Assembly (NCBI RefSeq): GCF_005889735.1
Contig: NZ_VCKY01000078.1
Location: 1-41,571, forward strand
From: Nonomuraea turkmeniaca
GTDB lineage: Bacteria; Actinomycetota; Actinomycetes; Streptosporangiales; Streptosporangiaceae
DNA: 41,571 bases
Direction: 5' to 3'
The notes under the pieces: generated by a model
Databases searched by the model: none
Told to the model about the DNA's origin: nothing
What the model saw: the letters and a program-made list of their open reading frames with translations, nothing else
Shown here: positions 1 through 10,579 of the stretch, piece after piece
How the letters are laid out: each line of letters begins with the position of its first letter
Numbering within the stretch: position 1 is the first letter of the stretch
Translations under genes and position numbers: made by a program

Positions 1-1
1 C

Positions 2-850
2 CCCAGACCCCCCACCCCGGCGGGCGCGGCCATCGCCGTCAACCCAGCCTCCTACAACGCCGCCAAAACAACCGGGGCGACCTGGACGGTCGGCTTCAAC
101 GGCACCTACACCGGCGGCGTCAACACCCCTCCCACCGTCTCGTGCGCCGGCAACGGCACCGGAGCCCCGCAGCAGACCCTGGTGGTCTCCCCCACCAGCG
201 TGAGCGCGCCCGAGGGCGGGACCGCCGGCTACACGGTCCGCCTGCAGTCCCAGCCGTCCGGCACCGTGACGGTCCCCAGCACCGCGGGCACTGGGGACGG
301 CGACATCACCGCGAGTGGCGGCGCCGGCCTGATCTTCACCACATCCAACTGGAGCACCCCGCAGACCGTGACGCTCCGTGCGGCAGAGGACGCCGACAAC
401 GCCAACGGTACCCGGCCGATTAGCGTCTCCTCCTCCGACCTGACCTCCGTCACCGTGAACGCCACCGAGGCCGTCAACGACGGCGGCACCGGTGACGCGG
501 CACCCGCCCTGCGCGTCTCCGGGAACCGACCGGTCACCTCCAGCGGTACCGCCTACCGACTGCTGCGCGTCAACCGGGCCAGCGGCGAGTTCCCCTGCGT
601 GCAGGGCAAGGGCATGTGGGACAGCGGCCCTGTGGATCAGGCCTCGGCCGATGCGATGAAGGCCTGGAACATCCACGCAGTCCGGATCCCGCTGAACGAG
701 GAATGCTGGGTCGGTGTCAACGGCTCGCCCAGCGGCGCCACGTACCAGCGGAACGTCAAGGACTACGTGAACCTGCTGGTCGCCAACGGCATCACGCCGA
801 TCGTAGAGATGCACTGGAGCCACGGCCAGTACACCGCTGCTCCAGAGCCA
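2..850 (+). pseudogene. Secreted GH5 cellulase, truncated at both ends (CBM2, linker domain, partial GH5)
   Basis: The reading frame is open from the window edge. It begins inside the C-terminal part of a family 2 carbohydrate-binding module (the WTVGFNG and PPTVSC strings typical of CBM2 ends, about 26-155). A beta-rich linker follows (VSPTSVSAPEGGTAGYTV, about 184-480), then the start of a GH5-type catalytic domain (CVQGKGMWD, AVRIPLNEECW, VEMHWSHGQY). GH5 enzymes hydrolyse cellulose outside the cell. Similarity stops near 845-850, after the third or fourth beta/alpha unit and before both catalytic glutamates, so no active enzyme can be made from what is visible. The frame stays open to 1267 but the downstream residues are compositionally unlike a GH5. 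The 5' end (signal peptide, rest of the CBM) lies outside the window. I infer a rearrangement scar at about 850. Confidence 0.75.
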
Positions 851-969
851 TGGTGGCGGCTATGGACACTCCGTCCACGACCGCCCGGTAGAACGTCAGG
901 TCGCCAACGCGTTCGCTCTGCAGGCCGAGGGCGAGCCGCGCTGCCTGGGTTTTCGAGCGGAAGGATGGT

Positions 970-1103
970 GATCACGCGGCCAACTTCAACGGTCACGACG
1001 CCACCTACGTCGCGCTACCGAAGAGCTGGACTGCACCCTGGTCACCACGGACGAGAAGATCTACAAGGTGGCCCGCAAGTACATCGACGTCGATCTCTGC
1101 TGA
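970..1103 (+). pseudogene. C-terminal remnant of a PIN-domain (VapC-like) toxin gene, frameshifted
   Basis: Reading from 970 gives NFNGHDATYVAL. After a one-base slip at about 1018-1020 the frame continues EELDCTLVTTDEKIYKVARK to a TGA at 1101-1103. This is the conserved C-terminal half of PIN-domain ribonuclease toxins, in which the D of DATYVALAE and the D of TTD are metal-binding acidic residues. No matching N-terminal half or antitoxin joins it directly upstream. It is too short and out of frame to be functional. The call rests on pattern recognition of about 44 residues. Confidence 0.5.
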
Positions 1104-1212
1104 TCTCTCGACCGATCGTGAATCTCCGCCGTGAAGCTCATGCCCTCGGCCTCACCACTTTTGGTCCGGCTGCCTCGGACCCGCCTGCCGGGCGTGATCG
1201 AGCACGTCGAAC

Positions 1213-1248
1213 GTCGTCCTGGACTCCCAGGGGCTGCTGGGCCTCGCC
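1213..1248 (+). pseudogene. Possible N-terminal scrap of a PIN-domain protein
   Basis: The frame starting at 1213 reads VVLDSQGLLGLA, which resembles the first beta-strand and first catalytic aspartate of PIN-domain toxins. It lies just downstream of the PIN C-terminal remnant, so the order is inverted relative to one intact gene. Two adjacent toxin-antitoxin copies or a local rearrangement would explain this. Only twelve residues support the call, so it could be chance. Confidence 0.25.
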
Positions 1249-1259
1249 ACTAACGCGTC

Positions 1260-1265
1260 TACGAT
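1260..1265 (+). promoter_or_regulatory. Candidate -10 element of the defence-type operon
   Basis: TACGAT matches the actinobacterial -10 consensus (TANNNT) and ends 8 bases before the ATG at 1274. If used, transcription would start at or within a few bases of the start codon, giving a leaderless mRNA, a mode common in actinobacteria. There is no Shine-Dalgarno sequence before 1274, which fits. No convincing -35 hexamer is visible about 17 bases upstream. Confidence 0.3.
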
Positions 1266-1273
1266 AAGCGGTT

Positions 1274-1639
1274 ATGCCCTCCACCCCGCTGGAATCCCGA
1301 GTCGCGAAGGCGGCCGAGGCCGCGCTGGACGAACAGGGGTTCGTGGACCCCATCGACGTGCTCGTCGGGATGGGCTGGCTCACCCGCGCAGGGATCGAGA
1401 ACTGGCGGCGCGCCCGCGTGCCGTACCTGGAGAAGATCGTCGACGCCAACCTCGGCACGTTGTCCAGCGCCTTGCTCATCCTGCGCCGCTGGGCTCAGGC
1501 CCGTGAGCTGAGACCGAGCGAGAGCGAGACCGTCTACCTTTCACGCACCCGCGATCGCCGTCCGCTGCGCTTCTCCAAGACCGGAGATCGAGGTTTGGAG
1601 CGCGCTTACCGGACCCATTGGGTGCCGGCACGCCGGTGA
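1274..1639 (+). CDS. Conserved 121-aa protein of unknown function, first gene of the defence-type operon
   Basis: This is a small, largely alpha-helical protein of 121 residues. Its middle (DVLVGMGWLTRAGIENWRRA, residues 28-47) and its tail (RRPLRFSKTGDRGLERAYRT, about 95-114) resemble a conserved family of hypothetical bacterial proteins that I recognise by pattern but cannot name. No signal peptide, membrane segment or cysteine cluster is visible. ATG at 1274 is the only sensible start and there is no clear ribosome-binding site. The TGA overlaps the ATG of the next gene (TGATG at 1637-1641), which implies translational coupling. Position suggests an accessory part of the helicase module, for example a DNA-binding or adaptor subunit, but the sequence does not establish this. 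Confidence 0.75.
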   Translation: MPSTPLESRVAKAAEAALDEQGFVDPIDVLVGMGWLTRAGIENWRRARVPYLEKIVDANLGTLSSALLILRRWAQARELRPSESETVYLSRTRDRRPLRFSKTGDRGLERAYRTHWVPARR

Positions 1640-3060
1640 TGCTGTTCATCGCCCTTCTCGACCTGCTCGAACGGCAGTGGGCCGCGCAGCTGCGCCAGGT
1701 GTCGCTGGTGTCGGAAGCCGACGTTCCCGAGGAGATGTCGACGGCGGCGGCCGAAGCGCTCGGGCACGTCTACGGCCATGAGGAGGTCGCCGTCCGCTGG
1801 CCCGCCTGCGTGGCGATCTCGCTCACCCGCATGGCGGCGGCCGGCGAGGCGTTCTGGCCTCGCTGGAGAGTGGCCACAAAGCGCCGGGGCAACGCGGCTG
1901 GCTGGGGTAAGGCGTTCCTGGCCGCGCTGGACGTCTTCGGGCTGCCGCGTGAGCCCACCGCCACCCAGTCGATCATGTTGCATGCCGGACGACCGGTGCC
2001 GGAGCCGCCCCGGCGCCTCCTTGACCCGTTCGGCGGGGGTATCTCCGGGCCGGCGGGAGAGGACCTGCTCGTTTTCGCCGAGGACGGCCGAGAGCTGACC
2101 GGGGACCTGCCACCCGGTCCGGTCTGGGTCGCTCATCGCCGCGACGGCGCGCTGACCTCTGATGGCCCGCTGCGTACGATCGCCGAAGGCCTGCTGCCCT
2201 TTGGCTGGGAGCAATGGCGGCTGGCGCTGGTCTCGCTGGAAGGTGGAAGCTGGCTGGCTGCGGCCTCATCCGGGGCCGACGGCCGCAGGAGGCCGGTGCG
2301 GGGCAAGGCCGGGCCACGGCTGCTCCCGGGGGAGGCCATCGGCGGCGTCAGCACACCGGACGGCGCCGCCGTACTGGCTGGGCCGCCTGCCCTGTGGCTG
2401 CCGCGGGGAGACTGGCGGGTCACGGTGGAACGGGCGGGCGGTACGGCACACCGAGCCGACGCCGCCGACCCGTGGGCTCTACTGCCCAGGCCCTTGCTCG
2501 GGACCTTCACCGTGACGGTCTCGGGTGCGGATGGCCGGCCCAAACGGCACACTGTCACCATCGTCGAGGGGCTGCGGGTCCGCTACGACCCGCCGATCCG
2601 GCTGTTCGAGGGAGACGGCCTGGCTCCGGCGGACGTGTCCTTCCACACCGGTCCAGGGTTGACAGCGACGCCGCAGGCGCTCACCTTCACCGCCGCGCAG
2701 ACAACGCGCCCGCTCACCTGCGTGGCGTCCGGGCGCCCGCTGGCACTCGCCGTGCGCCCACCGCACATGCGGGTGCGCGTGGATCAGCAGTGGCACACGG
2801 CGCCGCCCCGCCTGACGCCGGAGCATCGGTGGCTGCGGCTGGACGTGCCCGGCCTGACGAACCCGCCCATCGAGGTGATCGCGGGCCGCGGCGCCGTACA
2901 GGAGTTGACCGCGCACGCCCGCGGCGACTATCCGCTCGTGCGCCTGCGGGACACCGTGCTGGCGCACGGTGAGATCACTCTGCGGGTACGGAACACTACT
3001 GTGGCCACAATGTCTCCTCCGCAACGACCGGCACCAGATCCGTGGCTCTGCAACGATTAA
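1639..3060 (+). CDS. About 473-aa beta-rich protein of unknown function, partner gene of the DUF1998 helicase
   Basis: I do not recognise a named family. The first ~110 residues are helical (LLDLLERQWAAQL, EAFWPRWRV). The remainder is rich in short beta strands and turns (WRVTVERAGG, GTFTVTVSGADGRPKRHTVT, ITLRVRNTTV), suggesting several Ig-like or other beta-sandwich modules. There is no signal peptide or transmembrane segment, so a cytoplasmic role is likely. The frame is open from a TTG at 1618, but ATG 1639 (or GTG 1636), overlapping the previous stop, is the more natural coupled start. It ends three bases before the helicase ATG, so the two are almost certainly co-translated and may form a complex. 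A scaffold or target-recognition role is inference only. Confidence 0.75.
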   Translation: MLFIALLDLLERQWAAQLRQVSLVSEADVPEEMSTAAAEALGHVYGHEEVAVRWPACVAISLTRMAAAGEAFWPRWRVATKRRGNAAGWGKAFLAALDVFGLPREPTATQSIMLHAGRPVPEPPRRLLDPFGGGISGPAGEDLLVFAEDGRELTGDLPPGPVWVAHRRDGALTSDGPLRTIAEGLLPFGWEQWRLALVSLEGGSWLAAASSGADGRRRPVRGKAGPRLLPGEAIGGVSTPDGAAVLAGPPALWLPRGDWRVTVERAGGTAHRADAADPWALLPRPLLGTFTVTVSGADGRPKRHTVTIVEGLRVRYDPPIRLFEGDGLAPADVSFHTGPGLTATPQALTFTAAQTTRPLTCVASGRPLALAVRPPHMRVRVDQQWHTAPPRLTPEHRWLRLDVPGLTNPPIEVIAGRGAVQELTAHARGDYPLVRLRDTVLAHGEITLRVRNTTVATMSPPQRPAPDPWLCND

Positions 3061-3063
3061 CCC

Positions 3064-6000
3064 ATGGATCCCCTCGCCACCAGCGCGCTCATCGCCGGCA
3101 CCTACCGGCGCTACCTGCGCTCGCTGCTGCCCGTGCGCGAGCCTGCGATCGCCGAGGCGCTCGCGGAGCAGATCGAGGCCAGTCCGCTGCTGACCAAGGG
3201 GCCCCTGCTTGAGGCCACCCCGCCCTACCGGACGGGCGCGACCTTGCGCGAGCTGATCGGCCAGCGGGTGCTCGATCCCGCCTTCGCCACGCTCGGCAGC
3301 AGGGCGCTCCCGCTGGACCGGCCGCTCTATCTGCATCAGGAGCAGGCGCTGCGCAAAGCGGCGACGGGCCGGAACCTGGTGGTGGCGACCGGCACCGGCT
3401 CAGGCAAGACGGAGAGCTTCCTGCTGCCGATCCTGTCCGCGCTGACCGCCGAGGGCGACCCGCCGCCCGGGGTACGGGCGCTGATGCTCTACCCGATGAA
3501 CGCGCTCGCCAACGACCAGCTCAAACGGCTGCGGGACCTGCTCGCCGCCGCGCCGCAGATCACCTTCGGCCGCTACACGGGCGACACCCCAGAGCGGGCT
3601 CAGCAGGGTGCCGCTCTGTTCGAGGAGCTCAACCCCGGCCGGCCCCGGCTGCCCAACGAGTTGCTCAGCCGCGAGGAGATGCGGGCCGCTCCCCCGCATC
3701 TGCTACTCACCAACTACGCGATGCTGGAGTACCTGCTGCTCCGCCCCGACGACCTGGAGCTTTTCGAGCACGCCGAGCGGTGGCGGTTCGTGGTGCTGGA
3801 CGAGGCTCATGTGTACGACGGCGCCAGGGCCGAGGAACTCGGGATGCTGCTGCGCCGGTTGCGTGACCGGGTGGCGCCCGGGCGCAGGCTGCAGGCCATC
3901 GCGACCAGCGCCACGGTCGGTGACGAGGGCGCGGCCGTCCTGGACTTCGCCGCGCGACTGTTCGACGCGCCGTTCGACGATGCCGACCTGGTGACCGCTA
4001 CCCGGGTGGAGATGCCGTCCGGGCCGTTCTGGGGGCCGCTCACCGCGGCCGACTACCGCAAGCTGGCCGTGAGCGAGGATCCGGCGGCCGAGCTGGTCCG
4101 CCGCTCCGGGATGTCGCACGCGGGTACGGCTCTCGCCCACGAGCACGCGATGGCCACCCTTCGCGGCAGCCTCGCGGCTGGACCGAAGCCCATCGCCGAA
4201 CTGGCCCGGCTGATCTTCGAAGGGCAGGAGGAGCCGGACGAGGCGCTGGCCGCGCTGGTGGCGGTGGGCGCGCGGATCGCCGACGGCGCGGGCAGCCCGG
4301 TGCTGTCGGCGCGCTATCACCTGTTCGCCCGCGCCACCGAGGGCGCCTTCACCTGCCTGACCGGCCCGCACGTCGCGCTCGGCCGTCATGAGAGCTGTCC
4401 CACCTGCTCCAGTGCCGTCTTCGAGTTCGGCGCGTGCAAGCGCTGCGGCGCGGTCCACCTGATGGGCGCGGTCGAGCCGGCCGACCGGCGGTTCACCCCC
4501 AGGGTAAGCGGGATGGAGTCCAGGGTCTGGCTGCTGCTCGGCGACACACCCGAACTGGCCGACGAGGACGACGAGACCCTGGAGGAGGGGCCGGAGACCG
4601 AGGCGCAGGACGCCTTCCTGTGCGGCAGGTGCGGCGCCCTCCACGCGACCGCGCTGAGCCCTTGCTGCGTCGGCTGCGCGCTGCGTCCGGTACGCCGGCT
4701 GAAGACCAAGGCCAGCTCGCCCAGCGGTTGCCTGGCCTGCGGGGCGCGCGGCGCCGGGATGATCCGCCTGTTCGAGAGCGGTAACGAGGCCGCGGCCGCG
4801 GTCCTGGCCACCACGCTCTACCAGGCGCTGCCGCCCATGCCGGAGCAGGAGGACCGGCCGGGCGGCGGGCGCAAGCTGCTGACCTTCAGCGACAGCCGCC
4901 AGGCCGCCGCCTACTTCGCTCCCTACCTGGAGTCGAGTTATGCCCAGATCCAGCAGCGCAAGCTGATCCTGGACGGACTGGGCCGCGCCGTACGCCGCGA
5001 CGACGATGCCACCGTCGACGACCTGGTGGACGAGGTGGTCGGGGCGGCCGGGGACGCGGGCGTGTTCGAGCGCCGCGCCTCGCGCCAGCAGCGGCGGCGC
5101 ACGGTGGCGTTGTGGGTGATGCGCGAACTGGTGGCCATGGACGAACGCCAGTCGCTGGAGGGGCTCGGGCTGCTGCGGGTCGAGCTCGGCAGGGAGCCGG
5201 GCTGGCGGCTGCCCGCACCCCTGCTGGAGCTGGGGCTGAGCCCGCAGGAATGCTGGTCGCTGCTGGGCGAGCTGGCCCGCTCGCTGCGCCAGCAGGGCGC
5301 GCTGACCATGCCGGAGGAGGTCGATCCGCGCGACGAGCTGTTCGATCCCCGCCGTGGTCCCATCTACGTGCGCGGCGACGGCGCCGAGGCCAGGCTCAAG
5401 GTGCTCAGCTGGCTGCCGACGCGAGGTGTCAACCGCCGGCTCGACTACCTGCGCAGGGTGCTGACCGCGCTCGGGTCCGGGGCGGACGCGCGCGAGATCC
5501 TCGACGGCTGCTGGAGGCTGCTCACCTCGCTGCGCGACGGCTGGCTGAGCTCGGCGGCTCTACCCAGGCTCGGCCAGGTCTTCCAGCTCGATCACACTTG
5601 GCTGAAGCTGTCGGCGGCCGGGGCGATCCACCGGTGCGGCCTGTGCCGCAGGATCAGCACCGTCTCCGTGCGCGGGGTCTGTCCAACGCTCGGCTGCGCG
5701 GGCACTCTGACGCCGGCGGAACCCGACCTCGGCGATCATCATCGGGTGCTGTACCGGTCCATGGCGCCGGTGCCGCTGGTGGCCAGGGAGCACACCGCCC
5801 AGTGGACCGGGCTGGAGGCCGCCGACATCCAGCAGCGGTTCCTGCGCGGCGAAGTCAACGTGCTGTCCTGCTCGACCACCTTCGAGCTGGGCGTCGACGT
5901 GGGCGAGCTGCAGGCGGTCATGCTGCGCAACATGCCGCCGGCCACCGCCAACTACATCCAGCGGGCCGGGCGGGCAGGGCGGCGCACTGACTCGGCCGCG

Positions 6001-7659
6001 CTGGTGCTGACCTACGCCCAGCGGCGCTCGCACGATCTGTCCCGCTACCAGGAGCCGGAGGCGATGATCGCCGGGCGGGTGCGCGCGCCGTACGTGCCGC
6101 TCGGCAACGACCGCATCGACCGGCGGCACGCGCACTCCGTGGCGCTGGCCGCCTTCTTCAAGCACGCCAAGGAGACCTCGGGCGTGGTGTGGAAGACGGC
6201 GGGCAACTTCTTCCTGTCCGGCGCGAGCGCGCAGGTCAAGGACTTTCTCACGCCGGTGCCCGACGGGGTGCTCCGCTCGCTGCGCCGAGTGCTGCCCGCG
6301 CCGGTGCAGGTGCAGATCGGCGTCGACTCGGGCGCGTGGGTGCACGACCTCGCAGACCTGCTCGAGCAGGTACGGCTGGAGCTCGCGGCAGACATCGAGG
6401 CCTTCGAGGAACGCAGGAAGGAAGCCTTCGACAAACGCCGCAGCGATCTGGCCGCCCGCTACGAGCGAACGGTCAACACGCTGACCCGCCGATCCCTGAT
6501 CGGTTACCTCGCCAACAGGAACGTGCTGCCCAAATACGGCTTCCCCGTCGACAGCGTCGAGCTGCGTACCGCGCACTGCGACAGCCAGGTGGGCGCCAGG
6601 CTGGAGCTGAGCAGGGACCTGTCCACCGCGATCTACGAGTACGCCCCAGGTTCCCAGGTGGTGGCGGGCGGCGTGCTCTGGCGCTCCGCAGGTGTCTACC
6701 GGCTGCCGGGGCGGGAGCTGATCAGCCGCACCTACGTGGTCTGCCGTACCTGCCAGCACTACCGCGAGGGCGACGAGACGCTGGAGGCGGCCTGCCCGGC
6801 GTGCGGCAGCGCGGGCGAGGGCGCGCCGCGCCAGTACTACGTGCCCGAGTTCGGCTTCGTCGCCGATCATCGGACCGCGAAACCGGGGACGGCGCCGCCT
6901 AGGAGCGCCTGGCACGGCTCCACTCACATCGTCTCGCTCGGCGAGGAACTGGCCGAGAGCCGGTGGACCTCTACCAGCGGGGCGTCGGTGTGGTGCAGGT
7001 CGGGGTCGCGCGGACGGCTGGTCATGCTGTCGGAAGGACCGGCCGGAAGCGGCTTCCTGATCTGCGACTGGTGCGGCTGGGGCACGCCGAACCGGGGCAA
7101 GACGGCCAAGTCGCACGTCAATCCGCTGCGGCAGGGCGAGTGCACGGGACCGCTGCGCTGGCGGTCCCTGGCTCACAGCTTCGAGACCGACCTGGCCGAG
7201 CTGCGCTTCGACGCGCTGAGCTCAATGCCGCCGAGTCCGCGACCAGGCTCGATGTCGCCGAGTCCGCGACCAGGGCTGATCTCCGCCGCTCACTGGCGTT
7301 CCTCCCTGTACGCCCTACTCGAAGGGGCGGCCGACGGGATGGAGATCAGCAGGAACGACCTCGACGGTGCGGTCAACCCCGGCGCCGACGGGCGGACCGG
7401 GCTGGTCCTCTTCGACACGGTGCCCGGCGGGGCAGGCGCGGCGCTGCGCGTGGCCGGTGCGCTCGACGTGGTCGTCGAGGCGGCGCTGCGGCGGGTCGCC
7501 TCCTGCGACTGCGGCGCCGAGACCTCCTGCTACGGCTGCCTGCGTACGCGTCGCAACGAACGCCACCACGACGAGCTGAGCCGCGGCGCGGCCCTGCACG
7601 TGCTGGGCGGACTGCGCGACCTGCGGGGGCAGTCCCCCGCATCCTCCGAAGGCCGATGA
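3064..7659 (+). CDS. Large DEAH-box superfamily 2 helicase with C-terminal DUF1998 zinc-binding region
   Basis: This 1531-aa ATP-dependent helicase or translocase has Walker A ATGTGSGKT at 108-116, DEAH at 246-249, ATSAT (motif III) at 280-284 and QRAGRAGRR (motif VI) at 966-974. The two RecA lobes are separated by a long insert with CxxC pairs near 445-470 and 520-550. More Cys pairs lie near 857-885 and 1225-1250. The C-terminus carries the DUF1998 signature, with Cys at 1481, 1483, 1489 and 1492. Related architectures include the DruE helicase of Druantia, DrmA/DrmB of DISARM, and Lhr-like COG1205 helicases. The 1531 aa here are shorter than typical DruE, and no DISARM methyltransferase is present. 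It follows the 473-aa gene by three bases and precedes the SMC-like genes by 65 bases. I infer a nucleic-acid-remodelling defence role. It contains a 27-nt in-frame duplication near 7229-7274. Confidence 0.9.
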   Translation: MDPLATSALIAGTYRRYLRSLLPVREPAIAEALAEQIEASPLLTKGPLLEATPPYRTGATLRELIGQRVLDPAFATLGSRALPLDRPLYLHQEQALRKAATGRNLVVATGTGSGKTESFLLPILSALTAEGDPPPGVRALMLYPMNALANDQLKRLRDLLAAAPQITFGRYTGDTPERAQQGAALFEELNPGRPRLPNELLSREEMRAAPPHLLLTNYAMLEYLLLRPDDLELFEHAERWRFVVLDEAHVYDGARAEELGMLLRRLRDRVAPGRRLQAIATSATVGDEGAAVLDFAARLFDAPFDDADLVTATRVEMPSGPFWGPLTAADYRKLAVSEDPAAELVRRSGMSHAGTALAHEHAMATLRGSLAAGPKPIAELARLIFEGQEEPDEALAALVAVGARIADGAGSPVLSARYHLFARATEGAFTCLTGPHVALGRHESCPTCSSAVFEFGACKRCGAVHLMGAVEPADRRFTPRVSGMESRVWLLLGDTPELADEDDETLEEGPETEAQDAFLCGRCGALHATALSPCCVGCALRPVRRLKTKASSPSGCLACGARGAGMIRLFESGNEAAAAVLATTLYQALPPMPEQEDRPGGGRKLLTFSDSRQAAAYFAPYLESSYAQIQQRKLILDGLGRAVRRDDDATVDDLVDEVVGAAGDAGVFERRASRQQRRRTVALWVMRELVAMDERQSLEGLGLLRVELGREPGWRLPAPLLELGLSPQECWSLLGELARSLRQQGALTMPEEVDPRDELFDPRRGPIYVRGDGAEARLKVLSWLPTRGVNRRLDYLRRVLTALGSGADAREILDGCWRLLTSLRDGWLSSAALPRLGQVFQLDHTWLKLSAAGAIHRCGLCRRISTVSVRGVCPTLGCAGTLTPAEPDLGDHHRVLYRSMAPVPLVAREHTAQWTGLEAADIQQRFLRGEVNVLSCSTTFELGVDVGELQAVMLRNMPPATANYIQRAGRAGRRTDSAALVLTYAQRRSHDLSRYQEPEAMIAGRVRAPYVPLGNDRIDRRHAHSVALAAFFKHAKETSGVVWKTAGNFFLSGASAQVKDFLTPVPDGVLRSLRRVLPAPVQVQIGVDSGAWVHDLADLLEQVRLELAADIEAFEERRKEAFDKRRSDLAARYERTVNTLTRRSLIGYLANRNVLPKYGFPVDSVELRTAHCDSQVGARLELSRDLSTAIYEYAPGSQVVAGGVLWRSAGVYRLPGRELISRTYVVCRTCQHYREGDETLEAACPACGSAGEGAPRQYYVPEFGFVADHRTAKPGTAPPRSAWHGSTHIVSLGEELAESRWTSTSGASVWCRSGSRGRLVMLSEGPAGSGFLICDWCGWGTPNRGKTAKSHVNPLRQGECTGPLRWRSLAHSFETDLAELRFDALSSMPPSPRPGSMSPSPRPGLISAAHWRSSLYALLEGAADGMEISRNDLDGAVNPGADGRTGLVLFDTVPGGAGAALRVAGALDVVVEAALRRVASCDCGAETSCYGCLRTRRNERHHDELSRGAALHVLGGLRDLRGQSPASSEGR
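7229..7274 (+). repeat. In-frame 27-nt-period direct duplication inside the helicase gene
   Basis: The 19-base core CGCCGAGTCCGCGACCAGG occurs at 7229-7247 and again at 7256-7274, offset by 27 bases (nine codons). It encodes two successive PSPRPG-containing units in a low-complexity linker just before the final DUF1998 part. The copies are identical over the core, pointing to recent slippage or tandem duplication. The reading frame is preserved. Confidence 0.85.
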
Positions 7660-7724
7660 CGCTGTGCGGAGTTGTCGGTCGTGTACGCCATGCTGGATGA
7701 GATTTGAGACCTCCTGAGAGCCGG

Positions 7725-9220
7725 ATGGGACCAGTGAACCTCGAAGACGCACCTGGCGCGTTCGGGATCGACGCGTTCACACTCGACGACCGGATGCGGC
7801 TGTTCCACTTCGCCGCGGCGGAGAAGCGCCTGGAATACCTGTGGGTGCTGCGTGCTTTCGACCGCGGGCGGGCCAACTACCAGGTGCTGCTGCACGCCTC
7901 CGGCGTACGCGATCTGCTTGACGAGCTCGGCGCCCCACAGGTGGGCGATGTGCAGTCGCTGCTCGACTCGCTGAACGACTGGCAGCTGCTTGACCGCAGC
8001 TATGACGGCACCAGGGCGGCCAACCTGGCCGAATACCGCAACAGGCACTACATCTACCAGTTCACCCAGGCGGGCTATCGCGCTTATCGCGCGGTGGAGG
8101 AGGTGCTCGGGGCCAGGCTGGAGGACGCCCAGCTGTCCAGGCTGATCTTCCCCGACATCCTGGCCGACCTGGAGGCGCTTGCCGAGGCCAACAAAAGTGG
8201 TGACGGCGACGAGGTCTACCGCAAGCTCAGCCGCTTGGACCAGGTCCTCGGCGACATGGCGCAGCGGGCCGCCCGCTTCTACCTGATGCTGGGCGACCTG
8301 GCCCGCACCAACGACACCAGGCCAGAGGTGTTCCTGTCGCACAAGGACTCGTTGCTCACCCATATGCGCGAGTTCACCGCCGAGCTGGCCAGGTTCACAC
8401 CCCGGCTGGCGCGAGCCGTACACGAGGTGGCGGATACCGGAGTGGACCGGCTGATCGCGCACGCGGCCGCGGCCGACGACCGGCTCTTCCGCGCGCCCGG
8501 CGAGCGGGAGGACGACTGGCGGCAGCGCTGGGCGGGCCTGACCCACTGGTTCGGCGACGGCGCGCACAGCGAGGCCGAGCGGCTGCAGAGTGCGACCGTC
8601 ACCGCGATCGCCAACGTGCTCGCGCTGCTGCGCCGGGTGACCGAGGCGCGCAGGGGCGGCGTGAGCAGGGAGAGTCAGCTGCGGCACCTGGCGCAGTGGT
8701 TCACCTCGTGTCCCGACGACGATGCGGCGCACGGCCTGTTCCAGGCCGTCTTCGGCCTGGGCGGCCCGCGGCACCTGTCGGTCACGCACGAGGATCCCGA
8801 GCTGATCCCGGCGCGGCGGTCCTGGTGGGACGCGGAGCCTGTGCGCCTGGCCAGAGGGCTGGTCGAGGCGGGCAGGGAGCCACGTATGTCCGGGGCCACC
8901 GCCAGGATCGAGCGCAACGACGCCCAACGGCAGTGGCTGCGCGCCGAGCAGCTCAAGCTGGCCAGGCAGCGGCGCGACGCGGCGGCCACCCTGGCCGGAG
9001 ACGGCCTCTACGGGCGGGTGCTCGACGAGCCTGAGACCGTCACCCTGCTGAGCCTGCTCGATCATGCACTCAGCGCCCGGGTGGCGACCAGCCGCCGGGT
9101 CACCGCGGGCGGCTCCGCTCATGGCGTACGGCTGACGCTGCACCCCTGCGAGGGCTCCACCACCGTGCGAACCGTACGCGGGCGCCTGCACCTGAACGGC
9201 ATGCGACTGGAGGTGTCGAG

Positions 9221-9224
<4 letters not shown>
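7725..9224 (+). CDS. TIGR02677/DUF2397 family protein, JetA-like (kleisin-type) subunit of a Wadjet-like system
   Basis: This ~499-aa protein has the recognisable start of the TIGR02677 family (FGIDAFTLDDRMRLFHFAA, then EKRLEYLWVLRAF). It is predicted all-helical with winged-helix-like segments and a long central helical region. In Wadjet (Jet) systems the first gene encodes a kleisin-like bridge that closes the SMC ring; I assign that role by synteny with TIGR02678, TIGR02680 and TIGR02679 immediately downstream. The frame is open from a TTG at 7704, but ATG 7725 (or GTG 7734) fits the family start better. Its TGA overlaps the GTG of the next gene (GTGA at 9221-9224), a translational-coupling arrangement. 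It acts in the cytoplasm on DNA if the assignment holds. Confidence 0.88.

Positions 9225-10575
<1,351 letters not shown>

Positions 10576-10579
<4 letters not shown>

Noticed and set aside
1618..1638. Upstream TTG start for the 473-aa gene
   Set aside because: It would overlap the preceding gene by 22 bases, while ATG 1639 gives a clean TGATG coupling.
3064..7659. Calling the helicase locus a Druantia or DISARM system
   Set aside because: DUF1998 and DEAH motifs fit, but the protein is shorter than typical DruE, no other recognised Druantia genes are present, and no DISARM methyltransferase (DrmMI or DrmMII) is nearby.
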